Shown one piece after another: positions 1 through 6,112 of a stretch of DNA of 7,608 nt. A program made the position numbers and the translations under genes. This DNA comes from Erysipelotrichaceae bacterium (GTDB lineage: Bacteria > Bacillota_I > Bacilli_A > RFN20 > CAG-826). Under the pieces are notes generated by a model, which was not told the origin of the DNA, ran no database searches, and was given only the letters and a program-made list of their open reading frames with translations. The stretch lies in contig JAISVG010000042.1 of assembly GCA_031271635.1 (NCBI GenBank), forward strand, positions 1 to 7,608, read 5' to 3'. Position 1 is the stretch's first letter, and every line of letters begins with the position of its first letter.

Positions 1-1100
1 ACAGCATCTTTGAATTTTGCTGGTTCAAGCAAAAAATATGACTTATATTTATCAATCTCCCGACCGAGATCCATGAGGTTTTTGTGAAGGGCTTCTGATT
101 CAATAATAATCACATTCTTTTTACTAAAGAAAACTTGTTGCTCGGTTTCTTCTTTAAGAATCTTCGCTTCAAGTTCATCAAGAGAAGTATTAATATTTTG
201 AATCTGAGCTTCAATTCCTTCAAACTTAAATTGTTTCAGCAAAACGACCATGCTTTCAAGTAATTCGGCGGTTTCATTTAAAACTTCATCAAGATTTAAA
301 TGATAAAGCGGGATATTCTTATCAAGGAAAAGTGTCCTTAACATTCTAATCTTACTCGTCTTTCGTGGAATATTATGCTCAATCTCAAAGAGAACTTGCG
401 GCAAGAAATCAAGACTGGTGCGAAGCTCTGCTAAAATGTTTCTAATCTTTAGCAATAGATCTTTTGCTTCGCTAAATTCACCCATATCAACTAAAGTATC
501 AAAGCGAGTGAATAAGGTCTCTACAAGGGCAAAACTCTTCACAAAAATATCTTCAACCTGCAAGAGTTTATCTTTTTGCTCAAGGAAATCATCCTTCAAC
601 AACTTGGTCTGATTCTTAACATTCATTGCCTCCGTCTGCATTGTTTCAAGAGGAGCAAAAATTAAATTAAGTTCAGCATCGAGGTTATTCACTTTCGTTT
701 CAAATTCCTGATATATGTCCTTTAATTGATAGTATGTATCGTGAATATCATTCTTCCGTTTTTGATCCATTAATTGTTTTAACTGCCCGACATGACTAAG
801 CATCGGGATATCATATTGTTTTTTAAGCTCTTGATAGGTATTATTAACATTATTAAAGGTATCAATCATTAAGAGATTAATGTTACTTATTTCTTCAAGT
901 CGGGCAATTTTTTGGCGCTTTAAAGTGACAAAAATTTGGTGCAAACGATTGGCATTATTAATTAATGAGGTTGTTTTTTTCTTGTTTCCGCGTACTAACA
1001 CTAAAGTAAGGATTAAAAGTACGATTGCAAAAATCCCGGATACAATCCCAATGACTAATAAGAGAGAGGCAGTTTCACCAAGTCCAAAGATTGAAGGCAT
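1..1100 (-). CDS. ezrA: Septation ring formation regulator EzrA (partial, C-terminus off the left edge)
   Basis: EzrA is a membrane-anchored, spectrin-like protein that binds FtsZ and controls where and when the division ring assembles. The first 366 residues are visible (the family is about 560-570), with no stop before the window edge. Residues 11-36 form one strongly hydrophobic segment followed by RGNKKK, giving a short external N-terminus and a cytoplasmic body by the positive-inside rule. The rest is almost entirely helical, Leu/Lys/Glu-rich coiled coil. The segment around residues 207-245 (GEFSEAKDLLLKIR, then a Pro-containing turn and NIP) matches the repeated GNYxEAxxxL / P / LP pattern I know from EzrA. 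Start is the ATG at 1100, just before the membrane segment, 14 nt after the mnmA stop. A perfect TATAAT lies six bases before this ATG; AGGA 12 nt upstream is a poor alternative ribosome site. Family assignment is firm; that it still works with FtsZ here is inferred. Confidence 0.9.
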   Translation of the reverse strand, partial: MPSIFGLGETASLLLVIGIVSGIFAIVLLILTLVLVRGNKKKTTSLINNANRLHQIFVTLKRQKIARLEEISNINLLMIDTFNNVNNTYQELKKQYDIPMLSHVGQLKQLMDQKRKNDIHDTYYQLKDIYQEFETKVNNLDAELNLIFAPLETMQTEAMNVKNQTKLLKDDFLEQKDKLLQVEDIFVKSFALVETLFTRFDTLVDMGEFSEAKDLLLKIRNILAELRTSLDFLPQVLFEIEHNIPRKTSKIRMLRTLFLDKNIPLYHLNLDEVLNETAELLESMVVLLKQFKFEGIEAQIQNINTSLDELEAKILKEETEQQVFFSKKNVIIIESEALHKNLMDLGREIDKYKSYFLLEPAKFKDA

Positions 1101-1106
1101 ATTTCC

Positions 1107-1112
1107 ATTATA
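1107..1112 (-). promoter_or_regulatory. Candidate -10 element for ezrA, leaderless geometry
   Basis: In the 14-nt gap between the mnmA stop and the ezrA ATG, the minus strand reads GA-TATAAT-GGAAAT-ATG. The hexamer is a perfect consensus. Counting its last base as -7 puts +1 on the A of the start codon. No good -35 is seen at 16-18 nt spacing (the 17-nt position reads AACAAA) and there is no TG extension. It may give ezrA its own transcript in addition to read-through from the operon. A chance match in AT-rich sequence is possible. Confidence 0.45.
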
Positions 1113-1114
1113 TC

Positions 1115-2248
1115 CTAAATATCAAGTTTTTTGTTATCGGAATAAATGTGGTTAATAATTCCTCCACCAAGACAAACATCACCATCATATAAGACTGCAA
1201 TCTGTCCTGGAGTAACCCCCGGATAGTCTTGATACCTTAAAATAATACGGTCCTGGTTAAACTCAATCGTGCATGGATGATCACTTTGGCGGTAGCGGAA
1301 CTTAACCGCATACCGCTTTTTCGTATGTGGAGCATCATTTAGCCAACTGACCTTCTCTAGTTCACACCAGTTTGAGTATAGATCTGTTGGTTGTTCCCGA
1401 CTAGCAACATAAAGAATATTTTGACTAACATCTTTTTTGACTACCACGAAGCCTCGTGAATCATGATTCTTAATGCCACCAAGAGCTAGGCCGTGTCGTT
1501 GTCCCAAGGTATAAAAAAGGACCCCATCATGAGTTCCCAGAATTTGTTTTGTATTAATATCGACAATATTACCCCTAGTTGCTGGAAGATAATTCATTAA
1601 GAAATCTTTAAAATCTCTTTCGCCAATAAAACAGACACCCGTTGAATCCTTTTTAGTAGCCACACTGAGGTGATGTTTAATTGCGAGAGTTCGAACAGTT
1701 TTTTTGGTCAATTCTCCTAAGGGGAAAATAACTTTCTCAAGTTGCTTCGCACTTAGCATTGCCAAAAAATACGACTGATCCTTACTTAGATCCTTTGCTT
1801 TCAAAAGGTAGGTAACACCCTTAATCTTTTTAATTCTTGCATAATGACCAGTTGCTAAATATTCCGCCCCTTGATCAAAAGTAAACTTTAAAAAGGCATC
1901 AAATTTAATATATTTATTGCAAAACACATCCGGATTCGGAGTTCGACCGCGTTTGTATTCGTCAATAAAATAAGTGAAAACCTCATCCCAATACTCTTTA
2001 ATAAAATCAACGCGGTAAAGGGGAATATCAAGTAAATGTGCGACATCCATTGCGTCAGCATAGTCTTGTTCTTGGGGACAAACACTATTTTGAAGCGTCG
2101 GATTTCCGAGAATGTCTTGATTTGCAATCGCATCCCAGTTTCGCATAAAACCGGCGACAACATCGTATTTTTCTTTTAAAAGGAGGCCCGCAACCGCCGA
2201 ATCAACCCCACCACTTAGACCAATCATTACTTTAGACTTATGCTTCAT
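1115..2248 (-). CDS. mnmA: tRNA-specific 2-thiouridylase MnmA
   Basis: MnmA activates U34 of Lys, Glu and Gln tRNAs with ATP and inserts sulfur from a persulfide carrier, giving 2-thiouridine in the wobble position; it acts in the cytosol. At 377 aa it is full length. The PP-loop ATP site SGGVDS is at residues 12-17. The two catalytic cysteines sit in their family contexts: C110 in TPNPDVFCNK and C206 in DSTGVCFIGER. ATGHYAR (132-138), KDQSYFL (156-162), YTLGQRHGL (246-254) and the C-terminal barrel with GVTPGQ and YDGDVCLGGG complete the pattern. After NWDA (37-40) there is an insertion of about 16 residues relative to B. subtilis MnmA, ending in VCPQEQDY, which I associate with Mollicutes-type enzymes. 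The ATG at 2248 overlaps the end of dtd by 11 nt and lacks a clear Shine-Dalgarno, so coupling to dtd is likely; an internal ATG at 2227 (residue 8) would still keep the PP-loop. Stop is TAG. Confidence 0.96.
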   Translation of the reverse strand: MKHKSKVMIGLSGGVDSAVAGLLLKEKYDVVAGFMRNWDAIANQDILGNPTLQNSVCPQEQDYADAMDVAHLLDIPLYRVDFIKEYWDEVFTYFIDEYKRGRTPNPDVFCNKYIKFDAFLKFTFDQGAEYLATGHYARIKKIKGVTYLLKAKDLSKDQSYFLAMLSAKQLEKVIFPLGELTKKTVRTLAIKHHLSVATKKDSTGVCFIGERDFKDFLMNYLPATRGNIVDINTKQILGTHDGVLFYTLGQRHGLALGGIKNHDSRGFVVVKKDVSQNILYVASREQPTDLYSNWCELEKVSWLNDAPHTKKRYAVKFRYRQSDHPCTIEFNQDRIILRYQDYPGVTPGQIAVLYDGDVCLGGGIINHIYSDNKKLDI

Positions 2249-2666
2249 ATATTAAATTAAAAGGTCCATCCATTTTGGCCTCAACCTCCATGTTAGCACC
2301 GAAAACACCAAATTTAGCCAATTCATGAATACGGTTTTGAAAAATAGTCTTCAACTCATTAAACTTTGTCTTAGCACTCACATAATCAAGCGCGGCTTTA
2401 AAATTGGGTCGTCTGGATAATAAAATGGCTTCAAGCGTGAAATTAGGAACCAGAAGAATCTCATAACCATGATCAAGGACGTTGGTCTCAAGTTTCTCAC
2501 CGAAGGCCCTTATTTCAAGGAGCTTTCCGACAATTCTTATTAAATCCTTGCTGGTATCATCTTTATTAAACGAAACGAAAATTAACCAGCCGTTTTTAAT
2601 CGCGGCTTGAGGTTTACCATCAATAGTTACGGCCGCGCTCCGGACCCGAGACAAAACAAAACGCAT
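2238..2666 (-). CDS. dtd: D-aminoacyl-tRNA deacylase (DTD), divergent
   Basis: DTD hydrolyses D-amino acids (and glycine mischarged on tRNA-Ala) from tRNA, protecting translation; it is a cytosolic homodimer. The 142-aa length and overall pattern fit the family: MRFVLSRVRSAAVTIDGK at the N-terminus, NKDD (34-37), RRPNF (85-89), VFGANM (121-126), and the GP pair near the C-terminus. Two signature motifs are altered. The usual SQFTL reads PNFTL (74-78): the Thr equivalent to E. coli T80 is kept, but Ser-Gln is Pro-Asn. The cross-subunit N-x-P-x-T motif reads D-G-P-F-N (133-137), keeping only Gly-Pro. Function is therefore probable rather than proven. The ATG shares one base with the pdp stop (TAATG) and has a GAAGGT ribosome site 9 nt upstream; the 3' end overlaps mnmA by 11 nt. 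Confidence 0.9.
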   Translation of the reverse strand: MRFVLSRVRSAAVTIDGKPQAAIKNGWLIFVSFNKDDTSKDLIRIVGKLLEIRAFGEKLETNVLDHGYEILLVPNFTLEAILLSRRPNFKAALDYVSAKTKFNELKTIFQNRIHELAKFGVFGANMEVEAKMDGPFNLIYEA

Positions 2667-3970
2667 TATGAAATTACCTTCGCAATAATAGGGTCCTTAA
2701 TGACTTTCTCCTTTGAAAACTTAAAATATGAAGTTACATACGTCATCGCCGCAGTAACCTCATCAAGTTTATCAGAATGAAGTTCTAATAAAACATCACC
2801 TTTTTTCACCGCATCGCCTTTATGGAAATTTAAGATAATCCCGCTTTTATAATCAATCGTATCACCAATCTTTTGTCGTCCGGCTCCTAGTCGCATTGCC
2901 GTTTCACCAAGTCCCAAAGCATCAATTTTAGCAATATATCCATCTTCCTTGACTAAAACTTGCTTTATATATCGTGAAACTGGGAACATATTTAAATCTT
3001 CTAAATAAGTAATATCGCCTCCTTGAGCAGCGACAAATTCCTGTAGTTTCTGAAACGCCGTCCCGTCGGTAATTTTACTTTTTAAGAGTCCAATCGCACG
3101 GGTGTGATTAGTTTCAATACCAGCCTGGCCAAGCATAATGGCTCCCGCTTCAAGACATAATTCTAAAAATTCTTTGGGACCCTGACCTCTTAAGGTATTA
3201 ACGGCTTCTTTAACTTCCAAAATATTCCCAATTGAGTTTCCAAGCGGCTCATCCATATCAGTAAGAATTGCAATAGTGTTGCGGTTTAACCCACGACCAA
3301 TATCAACCATAATGCGGGCTAGCGCTGTTCCATCATCGAGATTTTTCATAAAAGCTCCCGAACCATATTTAACATCAAGTAAAATTGAATCCGCTCCTGA
3401 GGCAATTTTCTTCGACATAATCGAACTAGCGATTAAAGGCAATGATTCGACGGTACCGGTAACATCACGAAGCGCATACATTTTTTTATCCGCTGGGACT
3501 AACTTTCCGGATTGGCCCACGATAGCAATTCCAATTTTATTAACTTGATCAACGAATTCTTGATGCGTTAAAACTACTCTCATTCCAGGGATTGACTCCA
3601 TTTTATCAATGGTGCCTCCAGTATGACCAAGGCCACGACCCGACATTTTCGCAAGTTTTGCCCCACAGGCACTAACAAGAGGTCCGAGAACTAGTGAAGT
3701 CTTATCACCAACGCCTCCGGTTGAATGTTTATCAACTAGAGGTCCCTTAATCATTGAAAGATCAACAACATCACCAGAATTAATAAAGGCATTGGTGAGA
3801 TTCACGGTTTCTTCTTGATTCATGCCGTTTAGGACAATCGCCATTGCCAAGGAAGAGGCCTGATAATCAGGAATGCTACCACTCACAAAACCAGTGACAA
3901 AAAAATCAATTTCTTCCTTACTTAAGACACCATGGTCACGTTTTTTAATAATAATATCAGTCATTAACAT
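2666..3970 (-). CDS. pdp: Pyrimidine-nucleoside phosphorylase
   Basis: This enzyme splits uridine, deoxyuridine and thymidine with phosphate to the free base and (deoxy)ribose-1-phosphate, a cytosolic salvage step. The 434-aa product is close to B. subtilis Pdp from end to end. Phosphate-binding KHSTGGVGD is at 81-89, followed by KMSGRGLGHTGGT at 108-120 (thymidine/pyrimidine phosphorylase signature) and YALRDVTGTV around 165-174. The residues assigned to base binding in Bacillus PyNP fall at the same numbers: H82, R168, S183, K187. After the glycosyltransferase alpha/beta domain comes the C-terminal PYNP domain, from about residue 345, with GAGRQK and KKGDVLLELHS. The broad-specificity pyrimidine enzyme is preferred over deoxythymidine-only DeoA from this closeness. 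Start ATG 3970 is chosen because AAGGAG lies 8 nt upstream; a second ATG at residue 3 would be 14 nt away. Two bases separate it from the helicase stop and it overlaps dtd by one base. The salvage role does not obviously relate to the operon's RNA genes. Confidence 0.96.
   Translation of the reverse strand: MLMTDIIIKKRDHGVLSKEEIDFFVTGFVSGSIPDYQASSLAMAIVLNGMNQEETVNLTNAFINSGDVVDLSMIKGPLVDKHSTGGVGDKTSLVLGPLVSACGAKLAKMSGRGLGHTGGTIDKMESIPGMRVVLTHQEFVDQVNKIGIAIVGQSGKLVPADKKMYALRDVTGTVESLPLIASSIMSKKIASGADSILLDVKYGSGAFMKNLDDGTALARIMVDIGRGLNRNTIAILTDMDEPLGNSIGNILEVKEAVNTLRGQGPKEFLELCLEAGAIMLGQAGIETNHTRAIGLLKSKITDGTAFQKLQEFVAAQGGDITYLEDLNMFPVSRYIKQVLVKEDGYIAKIDALGLGETAMRLGAGRQKIGDTIDYKSGIILNFHKGDAVKKGDVLLELHSDKLDEVTAAMTYVTSYFKFSKEKVIKDPIIAKVIS
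2676..2681 (-). promoter_or_regulatory. Shine-Dalgarno site for dtd
   Basis: GAAGGT on the minus strand lies 9 nt before the dtd ATG, inside the last codons of pdp. Together with the TAATG stop/start junction it supports start 2666 and coupled translation. Confidence 0.6.
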
Positions 3971-3972
3971 TG

Positions 3973-5247
3973 TTATTTCTCCTTTTGTTTTGATTGTCTA
4001 ATTTTATCTTTAATCATCTTATCACGATAATTCTTGATCACCCGTTCCTTTTGCTTTTGGATTTTCTTTTTATAGTTGGGGCGAACTTTTTTGACGGGAC
4101 GCTGCTGTGCGATTTTTTTAAGAGCTGCCTGGAGTCTCGGATCATGCGGTTTATTCTTAAAAACACGATGAGTCTTCTTTAAAAATGTGCCATTACTCTT
4201 ATATTCCAAAAGTACATAAGTATGATAATCCTTAAGTCGTTCAATGCGCTTTAAATCTTCATCATCATAGAACTGATAAAAACTTCCATCCAAGTGGCGA
4301 CCAGTTCGACCTAAGCGGTGTTCAACAAAAGCCAGATTTCTGGGAAAATCATAAGAAATAACATTCGTGACTTCACTAAAATCAATTCCACGACTTAAAG
4401 CATCACTCACTAAGACTAAGTCAAATTCACCTTTTAAAATACGATCAAGTTGGTTTTTTCTTTCATTAAGAGGAAGATCACTATGAATCATAAAGAATTT
4501 GAAATCCAATTCTTGAAGTGATTGGGCTAAGAGTTTTAACTGCTTTAAATCAGAAACAAAAATAACGGTTTTATAAAAATGCTCCTGCTTTAAAAGAGTT
4601 TTTAAAACCTCACTTCGTTTTTGATGCTTTAAATTGACCAAATAACGACTAATAGTAAAACCAATCGTTTTCTTTTGAACCACCCGTTTTAAATTAACAT
4701 GAGTTAGTTTTTTTAACAGAACAAAGACTTCCTCAGGGATTGTTGCGCTAAGGAAGATGTATTGCTTGAATGGTTTTTGAAGAATGGTTTTTAGATCATC
4801 AAGAAAACCGTCTTGAACCATGAAGTCAACTTCATCCATGACGATGGTATCAAAACTCTCTGGTACCATTTTTTTAGCTTTTTCCGGAGTCCCAAAAAAG
4901 AAACCACCAGTCTCGTAATTACTATCATTAAAAAGATTGATAAGACGAAGATTAGTGTCCTTTAGTAAGACTTGAAAGACCTTCATTGTTTGATTTAGGA
5001 GTTCCACCGTTGGAAATAATAAAAGAACCTTCAGTTCCCGGTTTCTTAAAGCCTGATTAATCAGCGGAACAGCGTAAGCAAGGGTCTTTCCGCTAGCTAC
5101 CGGAGATAAAAAAACTAAGGAATCTTGCTTTAATATTTTAGGAATAACAATGGCTTGAATCTCATATAAAAGTTCAAAACGATTGTTTCTAAGATTTCTT
5201 AATAAAACTTCCTCTAAATCAAACTCCTTAAACGTTCTCATATTCAT
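3973..5247 (-). CDS. cshB: DEAD-box ATP-dependent RNA helicase, CshB/YqfR type
   Basis: Superfamily 2 RNA helicase that locally unwinds RNA duplexes using ATP, in the cytosol; CshB-type proteins act in cold adaptation, ribosome assembly and mRNA turnover. All core motifs are visible in 424 aa: Q motif with Q31, motif I SPVASGKT (48-55), Ia FPTVEL (78-83), Ib TPEK (120-123, usually TPGR), II DEVD (138-141 instead of DEAD), III SAT (167-169), IV VIFVSD (228-233), V SRGIDF (285-290), VI HRLGRTGR (310-317). Residues from about 355 form a Lys/Arg-rich tail (RPVKKVRPNYKKK and after), probably for RNA binding. The tail and the adjacency to ispH recall B. subtilis yqfP-yqfR, so cshB is favoured over cshA; the symbol is less sure than the family. 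It heads the five-gene operon. ATG 5247 has no Shine-Dalgarno and directly abuts a -10-like hexamer; the in-frame ATG at 5241 (Met3) is a better predicted start. Confidence 0.9.
   Translation of the reverse strand: MNMRTFKEFDLEEVLLRNLRNNRFELLYEIQAIVIPKILKQDSLVFLSPVASGKTLAYAVPLINQALRNRELKVLLLFPTVELLNQTMKVFQVLLKDTNLRLINLFNDSNYETGGFFFGTPEKAKKMVPESFDTIVMDEVDFMVQDGFLDDLKTILQKPFKQYIFLSATIPEEVFVLLKKLTHVNLKRVVQKKTIGFTISRYLVNLKHQKRSEVLKTLLKQEHFYKTVIFVSDLKQLKLLAQSLQELDFKFFMIHSDLPLNERKNQLDRILKGEFDLVLVSDALSRGIDFSEVTNVISYDFPRNLAFVEHRLGRTGRHLDGSFYQFYDDEDLKRIERLKDYHTYVLLEYKSNGTFLKKTHRVFKNKPHDPRLQAALKKIAQQRPVKKVRPNYKKKIQKQKERVIKNYRDKMIKDKIRQSKQKEK
3979..3984 (-). promoter_or_regulatory. Shine-Dalgarno site for pdp
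   Basis: AAGGAG on the minus strand lies 8 nt before ATG 3970, inside the last codons of the helicase gene. It is the strongest ribosome-binding site in the window and fixes the first of two closely spaced ATGs as the start. It also shows that the organism uses ordinary Shine-Dalgarno initiation inside the operon. Confidence 0.75.
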
Positions 5248-5270
5248 ATTCTAGCAAAAAACGCTATAAT
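5243..5270 (+). promoter_or_regulatory. Promoter of ispH, leaderless geometry
   Basis: A perfect TATAAT at 5265-5270 is followed by six bases and the ispH ATG, so +1 (hexamer end as -7) coincides with the A at 5277. TTCATA at 5243-5248 matches TTGACA at four of six positions with a 16-nt spacer. No purine-rich ribosome site lies between them. The -35 region covers the helicase start codons, so the two divergent promoters overlap and probably interfere with each other. Confidence 0.6.
5248..5256 (-). promoter_or_regulatory. Candidate extended -10 promoter for the helicase-pdp-dtd-mnmA-ezrA operon
   Basis: The minus strand reads TGC-TAGAAT, an extended -10 with 5 of 6 consensus bases, directly before ATG 5247. 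With the last hexamer base as -7, +1 falls at 5241, the A of the second in-frame ATG, so the transcript would be leaderless and begin MRTFKEF. A -35 is not evident, which the TGN extension could compensate. An alternative TATTAT lies farther upstream at 5280-5285 inside ispH and would give a leader of about 26 nt without a ribosome site. Confidence 0.45.
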
Positions 5271-5276
5271 ATTTCT

Positions 5277-6107
5277 ATGATAATAGAAATCATCGCACCT
5301 TCTGGCTTCTGTTATGGCCTTAAACGTGCGATTGAGCTTTTAAAACAAAAACATGCTGAAGGAAGCAGTCTTTATTATCTTTATCCACTTCTAAATAATG
5401 AAAAAGAGCTTCAAAAAATCATTGACGAGTTCAGTTTAATTAAGTTACCCCGAATTGAAGCCGCTAGAGACATTAAGAACGGTCTTGTTATCTTTCCGGC
5501 ACATGGAGCAAAGCACGATGATGTGGCGTTTTTAAAAAAACATCAAATCAAGTTTTTTGAATTAACCTGTCCTTTTGTCGCCAATAACTATCAGCGCCTT
5601 TTAAAAGAAACAAGAAAGAAGTATTTTTTAGGAAAGAAAGACCATATGGAGACTAAAGTCGCAATGAGTTTTGGGCCAGACATTATTCCTCTTTATCTTG
5701 ATGTTTCGCATGTTGGTTCACTCGATGGGAAAAATGCAATCATTTACCTTCAAACCACTCTTAATAAGGAAGAAGTTGATGATTTTGTTAAAAAACACTT
5801 CGACACCCCTCCAGAAATCTCTTATGTTTCAATTTGTCCTGAACCAGAAAGACGCATTAAAGAAGCCCTCGAAGCAAGTAGCAGAAATGATCTCATTTTA
5901 GTCCTCGGCTCAAAATCATCTTCAAACGCTAATAAACTACTATCTAGTCTTAAAGAAAAACGACATGCCCTACTTTTAAGTTCTGAGGACGAGCTAAAAT
6001 TCTTACCACTAAGAAAATATAGCCGGATTCTACTTACAAGTGGTACCTCAACTAGCGAAGCAGAGATTAATGAAGTTAATAGAAAACTAGAGGCCTTAGT
6101 AGACTAA
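5277..6107 (+). CDS. ispH: 4-hydroxy-3-methylbut-2-enyl diphosphate reductase (IspH/LytB), short form
   Basis: IspH is the last MEP-pathway enzyme: an iron-sulfur protein in the cytosol that reduces HMBPP to IPP and DMAPP for isoprenoids. The three cluster-binding cysteines are present: C12 (GFCYG), C98 (ELTCPF) and C187 (SICPE). Pocket residues retained are H76 (PAHGA), H123 and E125 (DHME, for the usual GHPE), the TT pair 160-161 (QTTL), S215-S216-N217 (SKSSSNANKL) and S258 (SGTS). The first diphosphate-contacting histidine, normally in the HN pair (E. coli H41), is Asn here (N40 in LLNN). At 276 aa it is about 35-40 residues shorter than the E. coli or B. subtilis enzymes, with loss spread over the N-terminal and middle loops. 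ATG 5277 puts C12 at the family position and no other start lies nearby. It is divergent from the helicase (29-nt gap), convergent with pheT (5-nt gap), and appears monocistronic. Confidence 0.93.
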   Translation: MIIEIIAPSGFCYGLKRAIELLKQKHAEGSSLYYLYPLLNNEKELQKIIDEFSLIKLPRIEAARDIKNGLVIFPAHGAKHDDVAFLKKHQIKFFELTCPFVANNYQRLLKETRKKYFLGKKDHMETKVAMSFGPDIIPLYLDVSHVGSLDGKNAIIYLQTTLNKEEVDDFVKKHFDTPPEISYVSICPEPERRIKEALEASSRNDLILVLGSKSSSNANKLLSSLKEKRHALLLSSEDELKFLPLRKYSRILLTSGTSTSEAEINEVNRKLEALVD

Positions 6108-6112
6108 ATTAA

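Noticed and set aside
138..141. DEVD in helicase motif II as a sign of inactivity (residues 138-141 of the protein at 3973-5247)
   Set aside because: The catalytic Asp-Glu and final Asp are kept; variation at the third position is common in active superfamily 2 helicases. Coordinates here are protein residues.
880..1155. Forward-strand open frame of 91 codons
   Set aside because: It is antisense to ezrA and the mnmA end, has no ribosome site or recognisable domain, and its composition follows from the opposite strand.
2225..2227. Internal ATG (Met8) as the mnmA start
   Set aside because: It has no better ribosome site, and start at 2248 gives the usual short basic lead before the PP-loop and an overlap suited to coupling with dtd.
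3276..3548. Forward-strand open frame of 90 codons
   Set aside because: Antisense shadow of the most conserved part of pdp, with no recognisable product or initiation signal.
5671..5901. Alternative-frame open frame of 76 codons inside ispH
   Set aside because: It overlaps well-supported ispH coding in another frame and shows no family features.
6081..6107. Imperfect dyad ACTA-g-AGGCCT-TAGT near the ends of ispH and pheT as a terminator
   Set aside because: The stem is short, AT-rich and interrupted, leaves almost no loop, lies inside ispH coding sequence, and is followed by at most four T on the pheT strand.
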